Made by a program: the position numbers and the translations under genes | The notes under the pieces: model-generated | Told to the model about the DNA's origin: nothing | Seen by the model: the letters and a program-made list of their open reading frames with translations, nothing else | The model's database searches: none | NCBI GenBank assembly: GCA_020722815.1 | Contig: DYKB01000041.1 | Location: forward strand, 1 to 59,981 | Reading direction: 5' to 3' | DNA from: Caldithrix sp. | Lineage (GTDB): Bacteria; Zhuqueibacterota; Zhuqueibacteria; Thermofontimicrobiales; Sulfurfontimicrobiaceae | Length of the DNA stretch: 59,981 bases | Part shown: piece after piece, positions 16,812-25,041 of the stretch | Layout of the letters: each line of letters opens with the position of its first letter | How positions within the stretch are numbered: the stretch's first letter is position 1

Positions 16812-17033
16812 TTAAACAGCAACAACCTGTTTTACTTCCGGGATGGCTTGCTTTAACGCACGCTCAATGCCTTGCTTTAACGTCAAGGTCGCCATGGGAC
16901 AACCATAACAGGCTCCCTGCAATCTCACTTTTACAGTACCATCTGATTCGACAGACACTAATTCAACATCTCCCCCATCAGCCTGTAACGCCGGACGAAT
17001 TTCATTCAGTGCATTTTCAACTTTTTCTTTCAT
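16812..17033 (-). CDS. Nfu-type Fe-S carrier (NifU C-terminal domain)
   Basis: The 73-residue protein is a stand-alone NifU C-terminal domain: IRPALQADGGDVELV, then the cluster-binding GACYGCPMA (Cys42, Cys45), then TLKQGIERALKQ. Such proteins carry a [4Fe-4S] cluster between two monomers and deliver it to target proteins. Its place just upstream of the SDH subunits and the scaffold gene fits a delivery role. A clear AAAGGA precedes the start. Confidence 0.93.
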   Translation of the reverse strand: MKEKVENALNEIRPALQADGGDVELVSVESDGTVKVRLQGACYGCPMATLTLKQGIERALKQAIPEVKQVVAV

Positions 17034-17079
17034 TTTTTTTCCTTTTTATTATAAATTTTGTATTTCAATTCACTACCAT

Positions 17080-17219
17080 ATACTTTTTTATAAGTCCTTG
17101 GCAAAGCCTTCTTTTGCCCATCCCTCAAAGTGAGAGGTCTTAGCTATTCCCTCTCCCCTTTGGGGAGAGGGCTAGGGTGAGGGGTCAAATTTGGCTATAT
17201 CAAAAAGTGTACATTAGCA
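17080..17219. mobile_element. Short element with TACACTTTTT-type ends and CCCTCTCC hairpin
   Basis: The left end ACTACCATATACTTTTTT and the right end AAAAAGTGTACATTAGCAAA are inverted repeats of each other with a few mismatches. The middle holds a palindrome of CCCTCTCCCC and GGGGAGAGGG. Related ends occur at 1185, 7092, 8013 and 25736. There is no coding capacity. Confidence 0.65.
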
Positions 17220-17259
17220 AATTATTTCAGATAAAACAAAAATTCGTTCATTTCATATC

Positions 17260-17291
17260 AAAAATTGTGGAGGCTGATAGTTCAACCTCCA
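17260..17291 (-). terminator. Probable terminator after the winged-helix gene
   Basis: On the minus strand TGGAGG and CCTCCA pair across a 12-base loop, followed by CAATTTTT. It lies 58 bases past the stop of the 62-residue protein. Confidence 0.6.
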
Positions 17292-17348
17292 TTCAATTTA
17301 TCATCAGGATTAAAATATTTTTCATCCCGAAAGAAAGGTAAAACTCAA

Positions 17349-17537
17349 CTACTTTGGCGCAGCGGGTGCATAAAAACATCGTTTCGGAGAAAAAATTTCT
17401 CCTGACTTTTTTAACGCCTCTATAATTTTTGATACTTCCTCTGATTCCAGACCAGTCACTTTCACAACATCACCAGGTCGAAGTGGCTTATCTGCTTTTT
17501 TAAAAGCTTCGAGCACAATCACCTTTTTATCTTCCAT
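17349..17537 (-). CDS. Small winged-helix DNA-binding-like protein
   Basis: The 62-residue protein (MEDKKVIVLEAFKKADKPLR...VTGLESEEVSKIIEALKKSG...SPKRCFYAPA) has the helix-turn-helix-wing spacing of a minimal winged-helix domain. It resembles small MarR/ArsR-like proteins of anaerobes and carries one cysteine in the wing. A role as a transcription regulator is likely but the target is unknown. GGAG precedes the ATG. It lies between ferritin and nfu on the same strand. Confidence 0.7.
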   Translation of the reverse strand: MEDKKVIVLEAFKKADKPLRPGDVVKVTGLESEEVSKIIEALKKSGEIFSPKRCFYAPAAPK

Positions 17538-17584
17538 CGTGAACTCCTACAGGATAATAATCCAATTTTCTGCTATCATAAAAA

Positions 17585-18076
17585 TTACTTACCACGTTCT
17601 CCCAATTTATAATCCAGCATCACCATGCCATTACCTGAATCACCAATTCGCTCCAGCATTTGCACGACTTTTAATGCGGAAGCCTCTTCCTCGACCTGCT
17701 CATTTACAAACAATTGTAGAAAACCCTGAGCCGCATAGTCGCTTTCTTCAACGGCTAACTTCATCAAATTATTGAGGGTACCAGTAATAAATTGTTCGTG
17801 CGCATAAGCCGCTTTAAATGCATCCAGTGGTGATTTCCATTCAAATTTTGGTTCTGTCAGCCCGGCCAATTTAACGCGTGCGTCTCGTTCCTGTAAATGT
17901 GCATAAAATTTCATGGCATGATTGACTTCTTCCTGTGCCTGAACTTTCATCCAACTTGCCATCCCTTCCCAACTATCTGATTCGAAATAAGCTGCCATGG
18001 ACAGGTATAAATAGGCTGATTCAAATTCATTCTTAATTTGAGTATTCATTAAATTTTTCAATTTTTCGCTTAACAT
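17585..18076 (-). CDS. ftn: Ferritin
   Basis: The 163-residue protein is a prokaryotic FtnA-type ferritin: four helices with ferroxidase ligands in NEFESAYLYL (Glu17 and Tyr24 region), QEEVNHAMKFY, and FVNEQVEEEAS. It oxidises Fe(II) and stores it as a mineral in a 24-subunit shell in the cytoplasm. The ATG at 18076 has GAAGGAG ten bases upstream; an ATG eight codons earlier lacks one. A perfect palindrome 51 bases upstream is a candidate Fur-family operator. Confidence 0.93.
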   Translation of the reverse strand: MLSEKLKNLMNTQIKNEFESAYLYLSMAAYFESDSWEGMASWMKVQAQEEVNHAMKFYAHLQERDARVKLAGLTEPKFEWKSPLDAFKAAYAHEQFITGTLNNLMKLAVEESDYAAQGFLQLFVNEQVEEEASALKVVQMLERIGDSGNGMVMLDYKLGERGK

Positions 18077-18126
18077 CAGTGTTTTCTCCTTCTTAATCAT
18101 TTAATTTCGTTTATTAAATTACAATA

Positions 18127-18145
18127 AATTGGTTATAAACCAATT
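18127..18145. promoter_or_regulatory. Candidate Fur/PerR-family operator upstream of ferritin
   Basis: AATTGGTTATAAACCAATT has perfect eight-base arms around ATA and sits 51 bases before the ferritin start. It shares ACCAATTC, at its edge, with the palindrome upstream of the regulator gene at 19241. The link to the regulator is inference. Confidence 0.45.
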
Positions 18146-18263
18146 CTGACGATTTATTTTTTTATGAAAATTTTTCAAAATAACTTGTATTTCATTTAGA
18201 TAACTTTCAGCTTTGGTCGATCCAGATTATTTATAAATCCTGTATTTTTGACGACAATACAAA

Positions 18264-18764
18264 TTAGCTTGGCCAAAAGTTATTATCATTCCAAATCGAT
18301 TCTTTCAATTCATCATCCAGCGCCATTAACATTTTTAGATGGCCTTTTTCCCAGTTAGCCAACCAGCTGAACAGTTCTTTTTCAATTGCGTCAGTGGATT
18401 TATCGGCCTGTTCACTGTAAAATCGAACCGCGCGATCTTCCATCCCGATGGCAGCGGATACGGCAGCGGCTTCAAAACCGGCAGCCGAAATTTCATTTTT
18501 AACTTCAGACGTTAAAATTTTGCCAGAAATTTCAACTGGCTGCAGATCATAATGTAGCTCCTGAAGTTTGCCTTCCCGAACCAGGTGTGAATACTGACGG
18601 GTTAATATTTCGATATGCGATTTTTCTTCATTGGCCATCATTTCAAAAACCTTTTTTACCATTGGTTCCTGAATCTGCTGAGCAGCATGTTCATAAAACG
18701 CTTTTCCTTTGCGCTCCAATAACAACGCCCCTTTAAAAATTTCCAGCGGTTTGTTTTCTGCCAT
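18264..18764 (-). CDS. Ferritin-like di-iron protein (rubrerythrin-type, no rubredoxin domain)
   Basis: The 166-residue protein carries two ferritin-like helix pairs with ExxH motifs: LLLERKGKAFYEHAA, MANEEKSHIEIL, then GMEDRAVRFYSEQA and LANWEKGHLKML. These bind a di-iron centre. It lacks the C-terminal rubredoxin-like domain of rubrerythrin, so its role (peroxide reduction or iron handling) is uncertain. It lies 11 bases downstream of the Fur-family regulator and is almost certainly cotranscribed with it. Confidence 0.85.
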   Translation of the reverse strand: MAENKPLEIFKGALLLERKGKAFYEHAAQQIQEPMVKKVFEMMANEEKSHIEILTRQYSHLVREGKLQELHYDLQPVEISGKILTSEVKNEISAAGFEAAAVSAAIGMEDRAVRFYSEQADKSTDAIEKELFSWLANWEKGHLKMLMALDDELKESIWNDNNFWPS

Positions 18765-18775
18765 TGATCAAATCC

Positions 18776-19210
18776 TCACTCTTTTTTAGCTAAATCATTT
18801 TGCTTCATCCTGGCTAAACAATTGCGACAAATTCCTTTTAGATAACAACTTCTACTCTCTATTAGATGCCCTTCAATCCCGGTCAGTTGACTTCGCTGGC
18901 AATCCCAAAACACATCGAATATCTCTCCACAGACCCGACAAAGCAAGTGTTGATGTGGATGCCCCTGAAATTCATAACGAAGTTCAGTTTCAGTAATGGA
19001 TAAAGTTTTAACCAGGTGATGCTTTTGTAACACATCCATTGTATTATAAACGGTTGTCTTGGAAAGTGTTGGCACTGTCTTAAATAATTCCAGATAAATC
19101 ATGTCGGCAGTGGGATGTGTCCGGTTTTGGGCCAGATATTCCAAAATTTTAATTCTATGATAAGTAGGCTTGATTCCGTTCGCTACCAAAATCTGTTTAT
19201 ATTTTTCCAA
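18776..19210 (-). CDS. Fur/PerR-family regulator
   Basis: The 144-residue protein has an N-terminal winged helix (KPTYHRIKILEYL...TLSKTTVYNTMDVL). A structural zinc site uses Cys91, Cys94, Cys128 and Cys131. The regulatory metal site aligns with B. subtilis PerR at His32, His86, His88 and Asp99, but the residue matching PerR Asp85 is Glu80. Asp at that place is needed for peroxide sensing, so this member may sense iron or manganese rather than peroxide. The start is TTG with AGGTG upstream. It heads a two-gene unit with the ferritin-like protein; a palindrome lies 31 bases upstream. Confidence 0.9.
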   Translation of the reverse strand: MEKYKQILVANGIKPTYHRIKILEYLAQNRTHPTADMIYLELFKTVPTLSKTTVYNTMDVLQKHHLVKTLSITETELRYEFQGHPHQHLLCRVCGEIFDVFWDCQRSQLTGIEGHLIESRSCYLKGICRNCLARMKQNDLAKKE

Positions 19211-19240
19211 GGAATCACCTGACCATTCGTTTCGTATTTG

Positions 19241-19259
19241 TTACCAATTCAATTTGTAA
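19241..19259. promoter_or_regulatory. Candidate autoregulatory Fur-family operator
   Basis: TTACCAATTCAATTTGTAA is a 9-1-9 palindrome matching at all but one pair of positions besides the centre. It lies 31 bases upstream of the regulator start codon, the usual place for autoregulation. Confidence 0.45.
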
Positions 19260-19369
19260 TCAATACAATCTGGAATGAATATAAACATATTTTTGTCAAA
19301 AAACAACCCTTTTTTATTAATTTTTGAACTAAAAAATCACATCCCCAATATTAAATAATGTTTGAAAAA

Positions 19370-20752
19370 TCAGGAAGAGGCTTTAAGCATTCGAACCAAC
19401 GCAGTTACCGTTTTTTTCGCATCGCCAAATACCATCATCGTTTTCGGATCGTAGAAAAGCTCATTATCCTCGCCGGCAAAACCGGAAGCCAAACTCCGTT
19501 TTGAAATCATAACTGTCCGGGCCTGATCGACATTTAATATGGGCATTCCATATAACGGACTGTCTTTTTTATAACGAGCGGCCGGATTTATCACATCATT
19601 TGCCCCGATTACCAACGCAACATCGGTATTTTTAAAATCTTCATTGATTTCATCCATTTCCAACAGCAAATCATACGGAACATTGGCTTCGGCGAGCAGA
19701 ACATTCATGTGTCCCGGCATTCGTCCCGCAACGGGATGAATCGCATATCTAACTTTAATCCCGCGCGACATTAGTTCACTGGCCATTTCCTGCAAGACGT
19801 GCTGCGCCTGAGCCACAGCCAGCCCATAGCCTGGAACAATAACTACCGACTGAGCACTTTCCAGCATCATTGCCGCATCCTCGGTGGTATATTCAGTGAC
19901 CTGCCGACGTTGTGGACCAGCGGTAACTCCCTTGCTATCATTAGTACCAACAGCTCCAAAAAGGACATTGGTCAAAGAACGATTCATCGCCTTGCACATA
20001 ATCTGGGTTAAGATAATGCCAGAAGCACCTACCAGCGCACCACTGACGATTAAAACATTGTTATTCAGCACAAAACCAGTTGCCGCAGCAGCAAGACCTG
20101 AGTAGGAATTCAGTAATGAAATGACCACTGGCATATCCGCTCCCCCGATGGGAATAACAGAAGTTACACCCAGGACCAGCGAAATAACCGTTACCAGAAT
20201 CATTAAAGCCATAAAAGATGGATCAATCACCAAAAAGACACTGGCGGCGATAATTGCAACCAGTAATATCCCGTTTATCAATTGCTGCATCGGATAAACT
20301 ATCGGTGCACCGCGCATAATTCCCTGTAATTTGGCAAAAGCGATGAGGCTCCCGGTAAAAGTCACACTGCCGATTAAAATACTCAGCACAATTGTAATAA
20401 CTGAATAAGGGGTGGAAGTTGTGCTGATAAATTCCGAAAAGGCAACAAATACAGAAGCACCCCCACCAAAACCGTTAAACAAGGCGACCATTTGTGGCAT
20501 GGCAGTCATCTGTACTTTTTTAGCAGAAATAGCGCCGATCGCAGAACCGATGATGATACCCGCAATAATATAAGTGAAATCGATAATTTTTTTGTCCCAG
20601 AGTGTTATCACGATTGCCAGCAACATCCCAAGCAACGCAATTAAATTTCCACGACGGGCAGTTTTGGGTGAACTAAGCTCTTTTAGACCAAAAATAAACA
20701 GTACTGCAGCAACCAGATAAACAATTTGCGTAATAATTTCTCGCGTATCCAT
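19370..20752 (-). CDS. pntB: NAD(P) transhydrogenase subunit beta
   Basis: The 460-residue membrane protein has eight to nine transmembrane segments in its first 270 residues. A C-terminal NADP(H)-binding domain contains VVIVPGYGLAVAQAQHVL, HPVAGRMPGHMNVLLAEA and VIGANDVINPAAR. With the alpha subunits it couples hydride transfer between NADH and NADP+ to proton flow across the inner membrane. Its start overlaps the stop of the small alpha-2 subunit by one base, indicating translational coupling. Confidence 0.96.
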   Translation of the reverse strand: MDTREIITQIVYLVAAVLFIFGLKELSSPKTARRGNLIALLGMLLAIVITLWDKKIIDFTYIIAGIIIGSAIGAISAKKVQMTAMPQMVALFNGFGGGASVFVAFSEFISTTSTPYSVITIVLSILIGSVTFTGSLIAFAKLQGIMRGAPIVYPMQQLINGILLVAIIAASVFLVIDPSFMALMILVTVISLVLGVTSVIPIGGADMPVVISLLNSYSGLAAAATGFVLNNNVLIVSGALVGASGIILTQIMCKAMNRSLTNVLFGAVGTNDSKGVTAGPQRRQVTEYTTEDAAMMLESAQSVVIVPGYGLAVAQAQHVLQEMASELMSRGIKVRYAIHPVAGRMPGHMNVLLAEANVPYDLLLEMDEINEDFKNTDVALVIGANDVINPAARYKKDSPLYGMPILNVDQARTVMISKRSLASGFAGEDNELFYDPKTMMVFGDAKKTVTALVRMLKASS

Positions 20753-21054
20753 TATTCCCCCCCGGCTTTCGGCGCTTTATCCTTTTTAAACATCTCCAGC
20801 ATCCGATCCGTCACCATAAATCCACCAACCACATTGACTGTCGCAAAAATAACAGCGAATAATCCTAAAATTGTGCTCAACAGCGAATGGCCAGCACCGG
20901 CACTAATTAATGCTCCCACCAACGTAATTCCAGAAATGGCATTTGAACCGGACATCAGCGGCGTGTGTAATAATGGCGGCACTTTCGTGATGACTTCAAA
21001 TCCCACAAAAATTGCTAAAACAAATATATAAATTGAAACCAGAATCTCACTCAT
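20752..21054 (-). CDS. pntAB: NAD(P) transhydrogenase subunit alpha, membrane part
   Basis: The 100-residue protein has three hydrophobic helices (VSIYIFVLAIFVGFEVI, SGITLVGALISAGAG, ILGLFAVIFATVNVVGGFMV) and corresponds to the membrane part of PntA encoded as a separate gene, as in many non-enteric bacteria. Its start lies within the last codons of the upstream alpha-1 gene (8-base overlap), preceded by GGAGG. Confidence 0.95.
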   Translation of the reverse strand: MSEILVSIYIFVLAIFVGFEVITKVPPLLHTPLMSGSNAISGITLVGALISAGAGHSLLSTILGLFAVIFATVNVVGGFMVTDRMLEMFKKDKAPKAGGE

Positions 21055-22210
21055 TTTTGCCTCCAGTTTGCATTGAATTTTTTACCAGTTCGTTTGTAAT
21101 CTCTCCCCCGTGCGTCATACAGGCACCTTTGGTGATTTCATCATTAAAATCGAGCACTCCATCCTTGGCTGAATAAAGATGCTTTACCAGATTGGTGATA
21201 TTTTTTGAATACATCTGGCTGGCATGGATGGGAATTTGTGCGGGCAGATTTACAGGTCCCATGATATAAACGCCATATTTTTCAATAGCCTGCCCTACTT
21301 TTGTTAGTTCGCAATTACCACCCTGTTCCGCTGCCAGATCAACGATGACTGAACCTGGTTTCATGGATTTAACCATATTTTCAGTAATCAACAGCGGTGC
21401 TTTTTTACCAAAAATTTGCGCGGTGGTGATCACCACGTCAATTTTCGGCAGTCGGGAACCAATGGCTTCCTGTTCCCGTCTTAAAAAATCTTCCGGCAAT
21501 TCTTTGGCATAACCACCGGCGGTTTCTGCGTCTTTTGGTAACTCCATTTCGACAAATTGAGCACCCAGACTCTGCACCTGCTCTTTCACCGCCGGTCGCG
21601 GATCAAAAGCTTCAACACGGGCACCAAGGCGTTTTGCCGTGGCGATGGCTTGCAAACCCGCAACACCCGCCCCCAGAATGAGCACATTGGCTGGTGGAAT
21701 CGTTCCGGCAGCCGTCATCAGCAAAGGAAACATTTTGCCCAGATGATCAGCAGCCATTAATACGGCTTTATACCCGGCAATTGTGGCCATCGAACTCAAG
21801 GCATCCATACTCTGGGCACGCGTAATCCGTGGAATGAATTCCATTGCAAAAGTCGTTATCTTTTTATTTTTCAATAAATTAATATTTTGCTGAGAGGCGA
21901 GTGGTGCTTGAAACCCAATCAACGTAACGCCGTCGCGGATTAATTCGATTTCGTTTTTTCCAGTGGCTGGATTAACCTGGGGTGGTTGTACTTTTAGTAA
22001 AACATCCAGTTGCGAAAACAGTTCATTGGCATTTTTTACAATTTTCGCCCCGGATTCGATATATTGATCATCAGAAAATGATGACAATTCCCCGGCACCA
22101 GCCTGAACGAAAACTTCATGTCCCATTTTAGTGAGAACGTTTATCATGGCCGGTACCACTGCTACTCGAGTTTCTCCTGTAGCAATTTCTTTAGGAATTC
22201 CAATTTTCAA
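21047..22210 (-). CDS. pntAA: NAD(P) transhydrogenase subunit alpha, NAD-binding part
   Basis: The 387-residue cytoplasmic subunit begins with the family's MKIGIPKEIATGETRVAVVP and contains the Rossmann motif VLILGAGVAGLQAIATAKRLGA and TTAQIFGKKAPLLI. It binds NAD(H). The start codon is TTG, with AAGGAG seven bases upstream; the family-typical N-terminus confirms this start. The three pnt genes overlap or abut and form one operon whose promoter should lie in 22211-22500. Confidence 0.96.
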   Translation of the reverse strand: MKIGIPKEIATGETRVAVVPAMINVLTKMGHEVFVQAGAGELSSFSDDQYIESGAKIVKNANELFSQLDVLLKVQPPQVNPATGKNEIELIRDGVTLIGFQAPLASQQNINLLKNKKITTFAMEFIPRITRAQSMDALSSMATIAGYKAVLMAADHLGKMFPLLMTAAGTIPPANVLILGAGVAGLQAIATAKRLGARVEAFDPRPAVKEQVQSLGAQFVEMELPKDAETAGGYAKELPEDFLRREQEAIGSRLPKIDVVITTAQIFGKKAPLLITENMVKSMKPGSVIVDLAAEQGGNCELTKVGQAIEKYGVYIMGPVNLPAQIPIHASQMYSKNITNLVKHLYSAKDGVLDFNDEITKGACMTHGGEITNELVKNSMQTGGKNE

Positions 22211-22612
22211 CGTGAACTCCTTTTAATTTAAATGTAAAATTAACAGCAAGATAATTGAAATATTTTATTTCGCAGTATGTATTTTAAATTTTTATTAATT
22301 TTTAGTCATTTAGATGATGCAGTCATTAAAGAGATTCACGAAAATTGTCAGGAATATTTTAAATAAATTTTTTAGTGGGAAGAACAAACCAGATTAGCAG
22401 CATAAAGAGGTCCATCATCAGTTCAAGTATCAATAGATTGAATCCGATTCCAGTCCGGTTGAATTTCAGACAACTGTTTTTCAGAACTACAGTTTCCACA
22501 GATTTCTTCGATTGAGCCGACTTAAACCTGTGTAATCGGCAGTTTAAAGTGGATCCACAAAATTATTCAATACAGCTTATTCTATATTCTTCAAACAATG
22601 AGCCTGTATAAA

Positions 22613-22700
22613 CTTGTCATTCTGAACGGATCGAAGCGGAATAAAGAATCTATATTTTTAAATGACTTAGGAGATTCTTCGCTTAGCCTGGAATGACAAG
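22613..22700. repeat. 88-bp palindromic repeat, CTTGTCATTC ends
   Basis: Perfect ten-base terminal inverted repeats (CTTGTCATTC / GAATGACAAG) enclose AAGCGGAATAAAGAATCTAT and GGAGATTCTTCGCTTAG. Related copies lie at 37109-37185 and 50547-50646, and a half copy at 5831. Confidence 0.8.
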
Positions 22701-22761
22701 ACGGTACCTTATTAGCGCAGACTCAACAATTATGAGTCGAAAATTTCGGATGACTTTTTTC

Positions 22762-22787
22762 ATGGCAGAATAATTCTGCCATTTTTA
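22762..22787 (+). terminator. Hairpin with T-run in plus orientation
   Basis: ATGGCAGAAT/AATTCTGCCAT forms a tight stem followed by TTTT on the plus strand. It sits just past the end of the minus-strand nqr unit; in that direction the stem is not followed by Ts, so its use as terminator for nqr is uncertain. Confidence 0.4.
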
Positions 22788-22822
22788 TTCTAAATAGAAT
22801 GATGAAATAATAATTAAATTAT

Positions 22823-23284
22823 CTATCTTTTTAAATTTAAAAATCCAACTAAATCCACAGGCTCCAATCGAAAATGGCTGCCTTTTCCACCGAAGAAACC
22901 ATGCTTTCCAATTAAATGAACGCTTAATTGACTAAACTCGATGGTAGATTTGAGTTGCTTGTGGCGAACCGTTGCCATAATTTTGGGCACAAAAATTTTG
23001 TCGCCAAACGGACAAGGTAACGCCCCACGACTCCATTGCACCTGAATTATAAAATTTCCATAATCAATGGGACTTTCAAGCCCTTTTTTGCCTTCATCAA
23101 TCAACATCTGTAGATTTTTTGCGATTTCTTCACGTGAAATGTCAAGCGACAGCAGCGTTTGATTATCCTGAGCGATAATATCAGGAAGATGTCGTTCATC
23201 ACTTCCGAGAAATCCATCTTTGGAAATCTTTCCGGGGGCAAAATTCGCTTTTATCAATTTTTTTTCATCGGGAGTTTCTATCAT
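22823..23284 (-). CDS. Unknown protein in the nqr unit
   Basis: The 153-residue protein has no signal peptide or membrane segment and I recognise no family. Visible features are ETPDEKKLIKANFAPGK at the start, a central ESPIDYGNFIIQVQWSRGALPCPFGDKIFVPK and a GKHGFFGGKGSHFR motif near the C-terminus. There are no repeated cysteines and it is not the NQR maturation factors NqrM or ApbE. The start has AGGAAT upstream and lies 26 bases past the nqrF stop, so it is probably cotranscribed. Confidence 0.6.
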   Translation of the reverse strand: MIETPDEKKLIKANFAPGKISKDGFLGSDERHLPDIIAQDNQTLLSLDISREEIAKNLQMLIDEGKKGLESPIDYGNFIIQVQWSRGALPCPFGDKIFVPKIMATVRHKQLKSTIEFSQLSVHLIGKHGFFGGKGSHFRLEPVDLVGFLNLKR

Positions 23285-23310
23285 ATTGAAATTCCTAAAA
23301 TAATTTTTTA

Positions 23311-24423
23311 TCAGGAAAATGGATCATAAAAAATACGATCTTCACTCAATCCATACTTCTGTAAGACAATATTACAGGCTTTTATCATTCCCGGACTGCC
23401 GCACATATAAGCTTGCGTTTTGGAATTATCTTTTTCCTGTAAATGATTGGCTAAAGGAACCGTTATTAATCCTCGCTCACCTTTCCACTCGTCACCGACA
23501 TTTGCACCCGAAAGTGCCGGAATAAATGTAAAATCAATAATCTGCTTTGTAAATTCTTCCATTTCCTGAAGATAAAATAAATCTTTCGCTGTAACGGCAC
23601 CAAAAAAATAAACAACCTTTCGGGGAATTTTCTTTGATGCAATTTCAGCCAATAATGCCACAATTGGTGCCATCCCGGAACCGCCGGCAACACAAATTAT
23701 TTCGCCATCACCGTCACGCAAGTGAAAATCCCCCATAGGACCGACTAACGTCACGCGGTCCTTCTCTTTTAGATATTTATGAACCCAGGTGGTGACAATC
23801 CCTTCCGGAACCAGACGGATCATCAAATCAACATAATTTTTTTCATAATTCGGCGAGGCGATTGAATACGCGCGGGAAGCACGCTCTTTCACTTTTTCAT
23901 ACGGATTATTTTGCAACTGGACATATTGGCCAGCTTTAAAATTAATCTCAGTTGGATTCAGGAGTTGAAAACGAACGAGTTTGATATCATAGGTCAAATC
24001 CTGAATCAGCGTAACTTCAGTTTCAAATTCCTTTATATTAAACAATTCTTCCGGGATTTCAATCTGTAAATCCTGCTTGACTTTTACCTGGCAGGCCAAC
24101 CGGATGTTATTTTTAATTTCAAACGGCGTTAATAAAGGCGCTTCCGTGGGCAAAATTGTACCAGCGCCACTCAAAATTTTACATTTGCAATAGGCACACG
24201 TTCCTCGCCCGCCACACGCCGAGGGCAGAAATATTTTCTGGCTACTGAGTGCCGACAATAAGCTGGTTCCACCCTGTAACACCAATGGCTTCGCCTCATC
24301 ATTGATAGAAATTTTAACTTCACCATAATTCGCGAGAAATCTTTCTGCAATCACCAGTAAAATTGCCAATGTTCCACTGATTGCACTCATTGCCGCGACG
24401 GTGATAATTATTTTTTCGCCCAT
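23311..24423 (-). CDS. nqrF: Na+-NQR subunit F (NADH dehydrogenase, FAD and 2Fe-2S)
   Basis: The 370-residue protein has one N-terminal transmembrane helix (about 5-27). A plant-type [2Fe-2S] ferredoxin domain follows (ACGGRGTCAYCKC plus the fourth cysteine in RLACQV). An FAD/NADH reductase domain carries RAYSIAS, CVAGGSGMAPIVALLAEI and YMCGSPGM. It is the NADH entry point of the sodium-pumping NADH:quinone oxidoreductase. The ferredoxin domain distinguishes it from RnfC/RnfB and identifies this unit as NQR rather than RNF. It is somewhat shorter than the ~407-residue Vibrio protein. Confidence 0.95.
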   Translation of the reverse strand: MGEKIIITVAAMSAISGTLAILLVIAERFLANYGEVKISINDEAKPLVLQGGTSLLSALSSQKIFLPSACGGRGTCAYCKCKILSGAGTILPTEAPLLTPFEIKNNIRLACQVKVKQDLQIEIPEELFNIKEFETEVTLIQDLTYDIKLVRFQLLNPTEINFKAGQYVQLQNNPYEKVKERASRAYSIASPNYEKNYVDLMIRLVPEGIVTTWVHKYLKEKDRVTLVGPMGDFHLRDGDGEIICVAGGSGMAPIVALLAEIASKKIPRKVVYFFGAVTAKDLFYLQEMEEFTKQIIDFTFIPALSGANVGDEWKGERGLITVPLANHLQEKDNSKTQAYMCGSPGMIKACNIVLQKYGLSEDRIFYDPFS

Positions 24424-24438
24424 CTCATATTCCCAGGT

Positions 24439-25029
24439 TTACATTATTTGAACCATTCCCGAAAAACCAATAAAAGCCATTGCCATGAGTCCAGAAATAA
24501 TTAATGTAATGCCTGCGCCCTGTAATGCCGGTGGAATTTTTTGTTCATTCAGCCGTTGCCGAATACCCGCCAGCGCCAGAATTGCCAGCAGCCACCCCAG
24601 GCCACTACCAGCACCAAACATCACACTTTGAATAAAAGTATATTTTCGAATCACCATAAAAAGCGCTACGCCTAGAATGGCACAATTTACCGTAATCAGC
24701 GGGAGAAAAATTCCCAAATTAATATACAGCGCTTCTGAAAAACGTTCGATTATCATTTCGAGTAATTGCACCACCCCGGCGATAACAACAATAAATGCAA
24801 TATATCGTAAGTAATCAATACCTAATGGTTCCAAAATATAATAAAAAACAACATAATTCAACGCTGAAGTAACTGTTAAAACAAAAGTAACGGCTAAACC
24901 CAATCCTAACGCTGTTTTCACCTGTTTCGAGACCGAAAGAAACGAACACATTCCCAGAAAAAAGGAGAGGAGAATGTTACCGGTAAAAATCGAAGCGAAA
25001 AAAATCACCCAGGGCGATAGATTTTCCAT
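24439..25029 (-). CDS. nqrE: Na+-NQR subunit E
   Basis: The 196-residue protein has six transmembrane helices and the paired half-repeat pattern of NqrE/RnfA, with cysteines in LGMCSFLSVSK and TVNCAILGVAL that lie in the membrane and hold the intramembrane iron-sulfur centre together with NqrD. It ends 15 bases before nqrF. Confidence 0.95.
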   Translation of the reverse strand: MENLSPWVIFFASIFTGNILLSFFLGMCSFLSVSKQVKTALGLGLAVTFVLTVTSALNYVVFYYILEPLGIDYLRYIAFIVVIAGVVQLLEMIIERFSEALYINLGIFLPLITVNCAILGVALFMVIRKYTFIQSVMFGAGSGLGWLLAILALAGIRQRLNEQKIPPALQGAGITLIISGLMAMAFIGFSGMVQIM

Positions 25030-25041
25030 GAATCAGTACCT

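Larger units (their letters stand above)
22211..22822. other. 612-bp gap between pnt and nqr units
   Basis: Holds the pnt promoter region, a palindromic repeat at 22613-22700 and a hairpin at 22762-22787. On the minus strand two very short frames abut: one without a clear start codon (contains EEICGNCSSEKQ, ends SIDT) and a 19-codon hydrophobic one ending in PTKKFI. They may be remnants of a lost gene; I do not call them as genes. Confidence 0.5.

Noticed and set aside
22400..22560. Two tiny minus-strand frames (one with CGNC, one hydrophobic)
   Set aside because: One has no start codon, the other is 19 codons and lacks a ribosome-binding site; noted only as possible debris.
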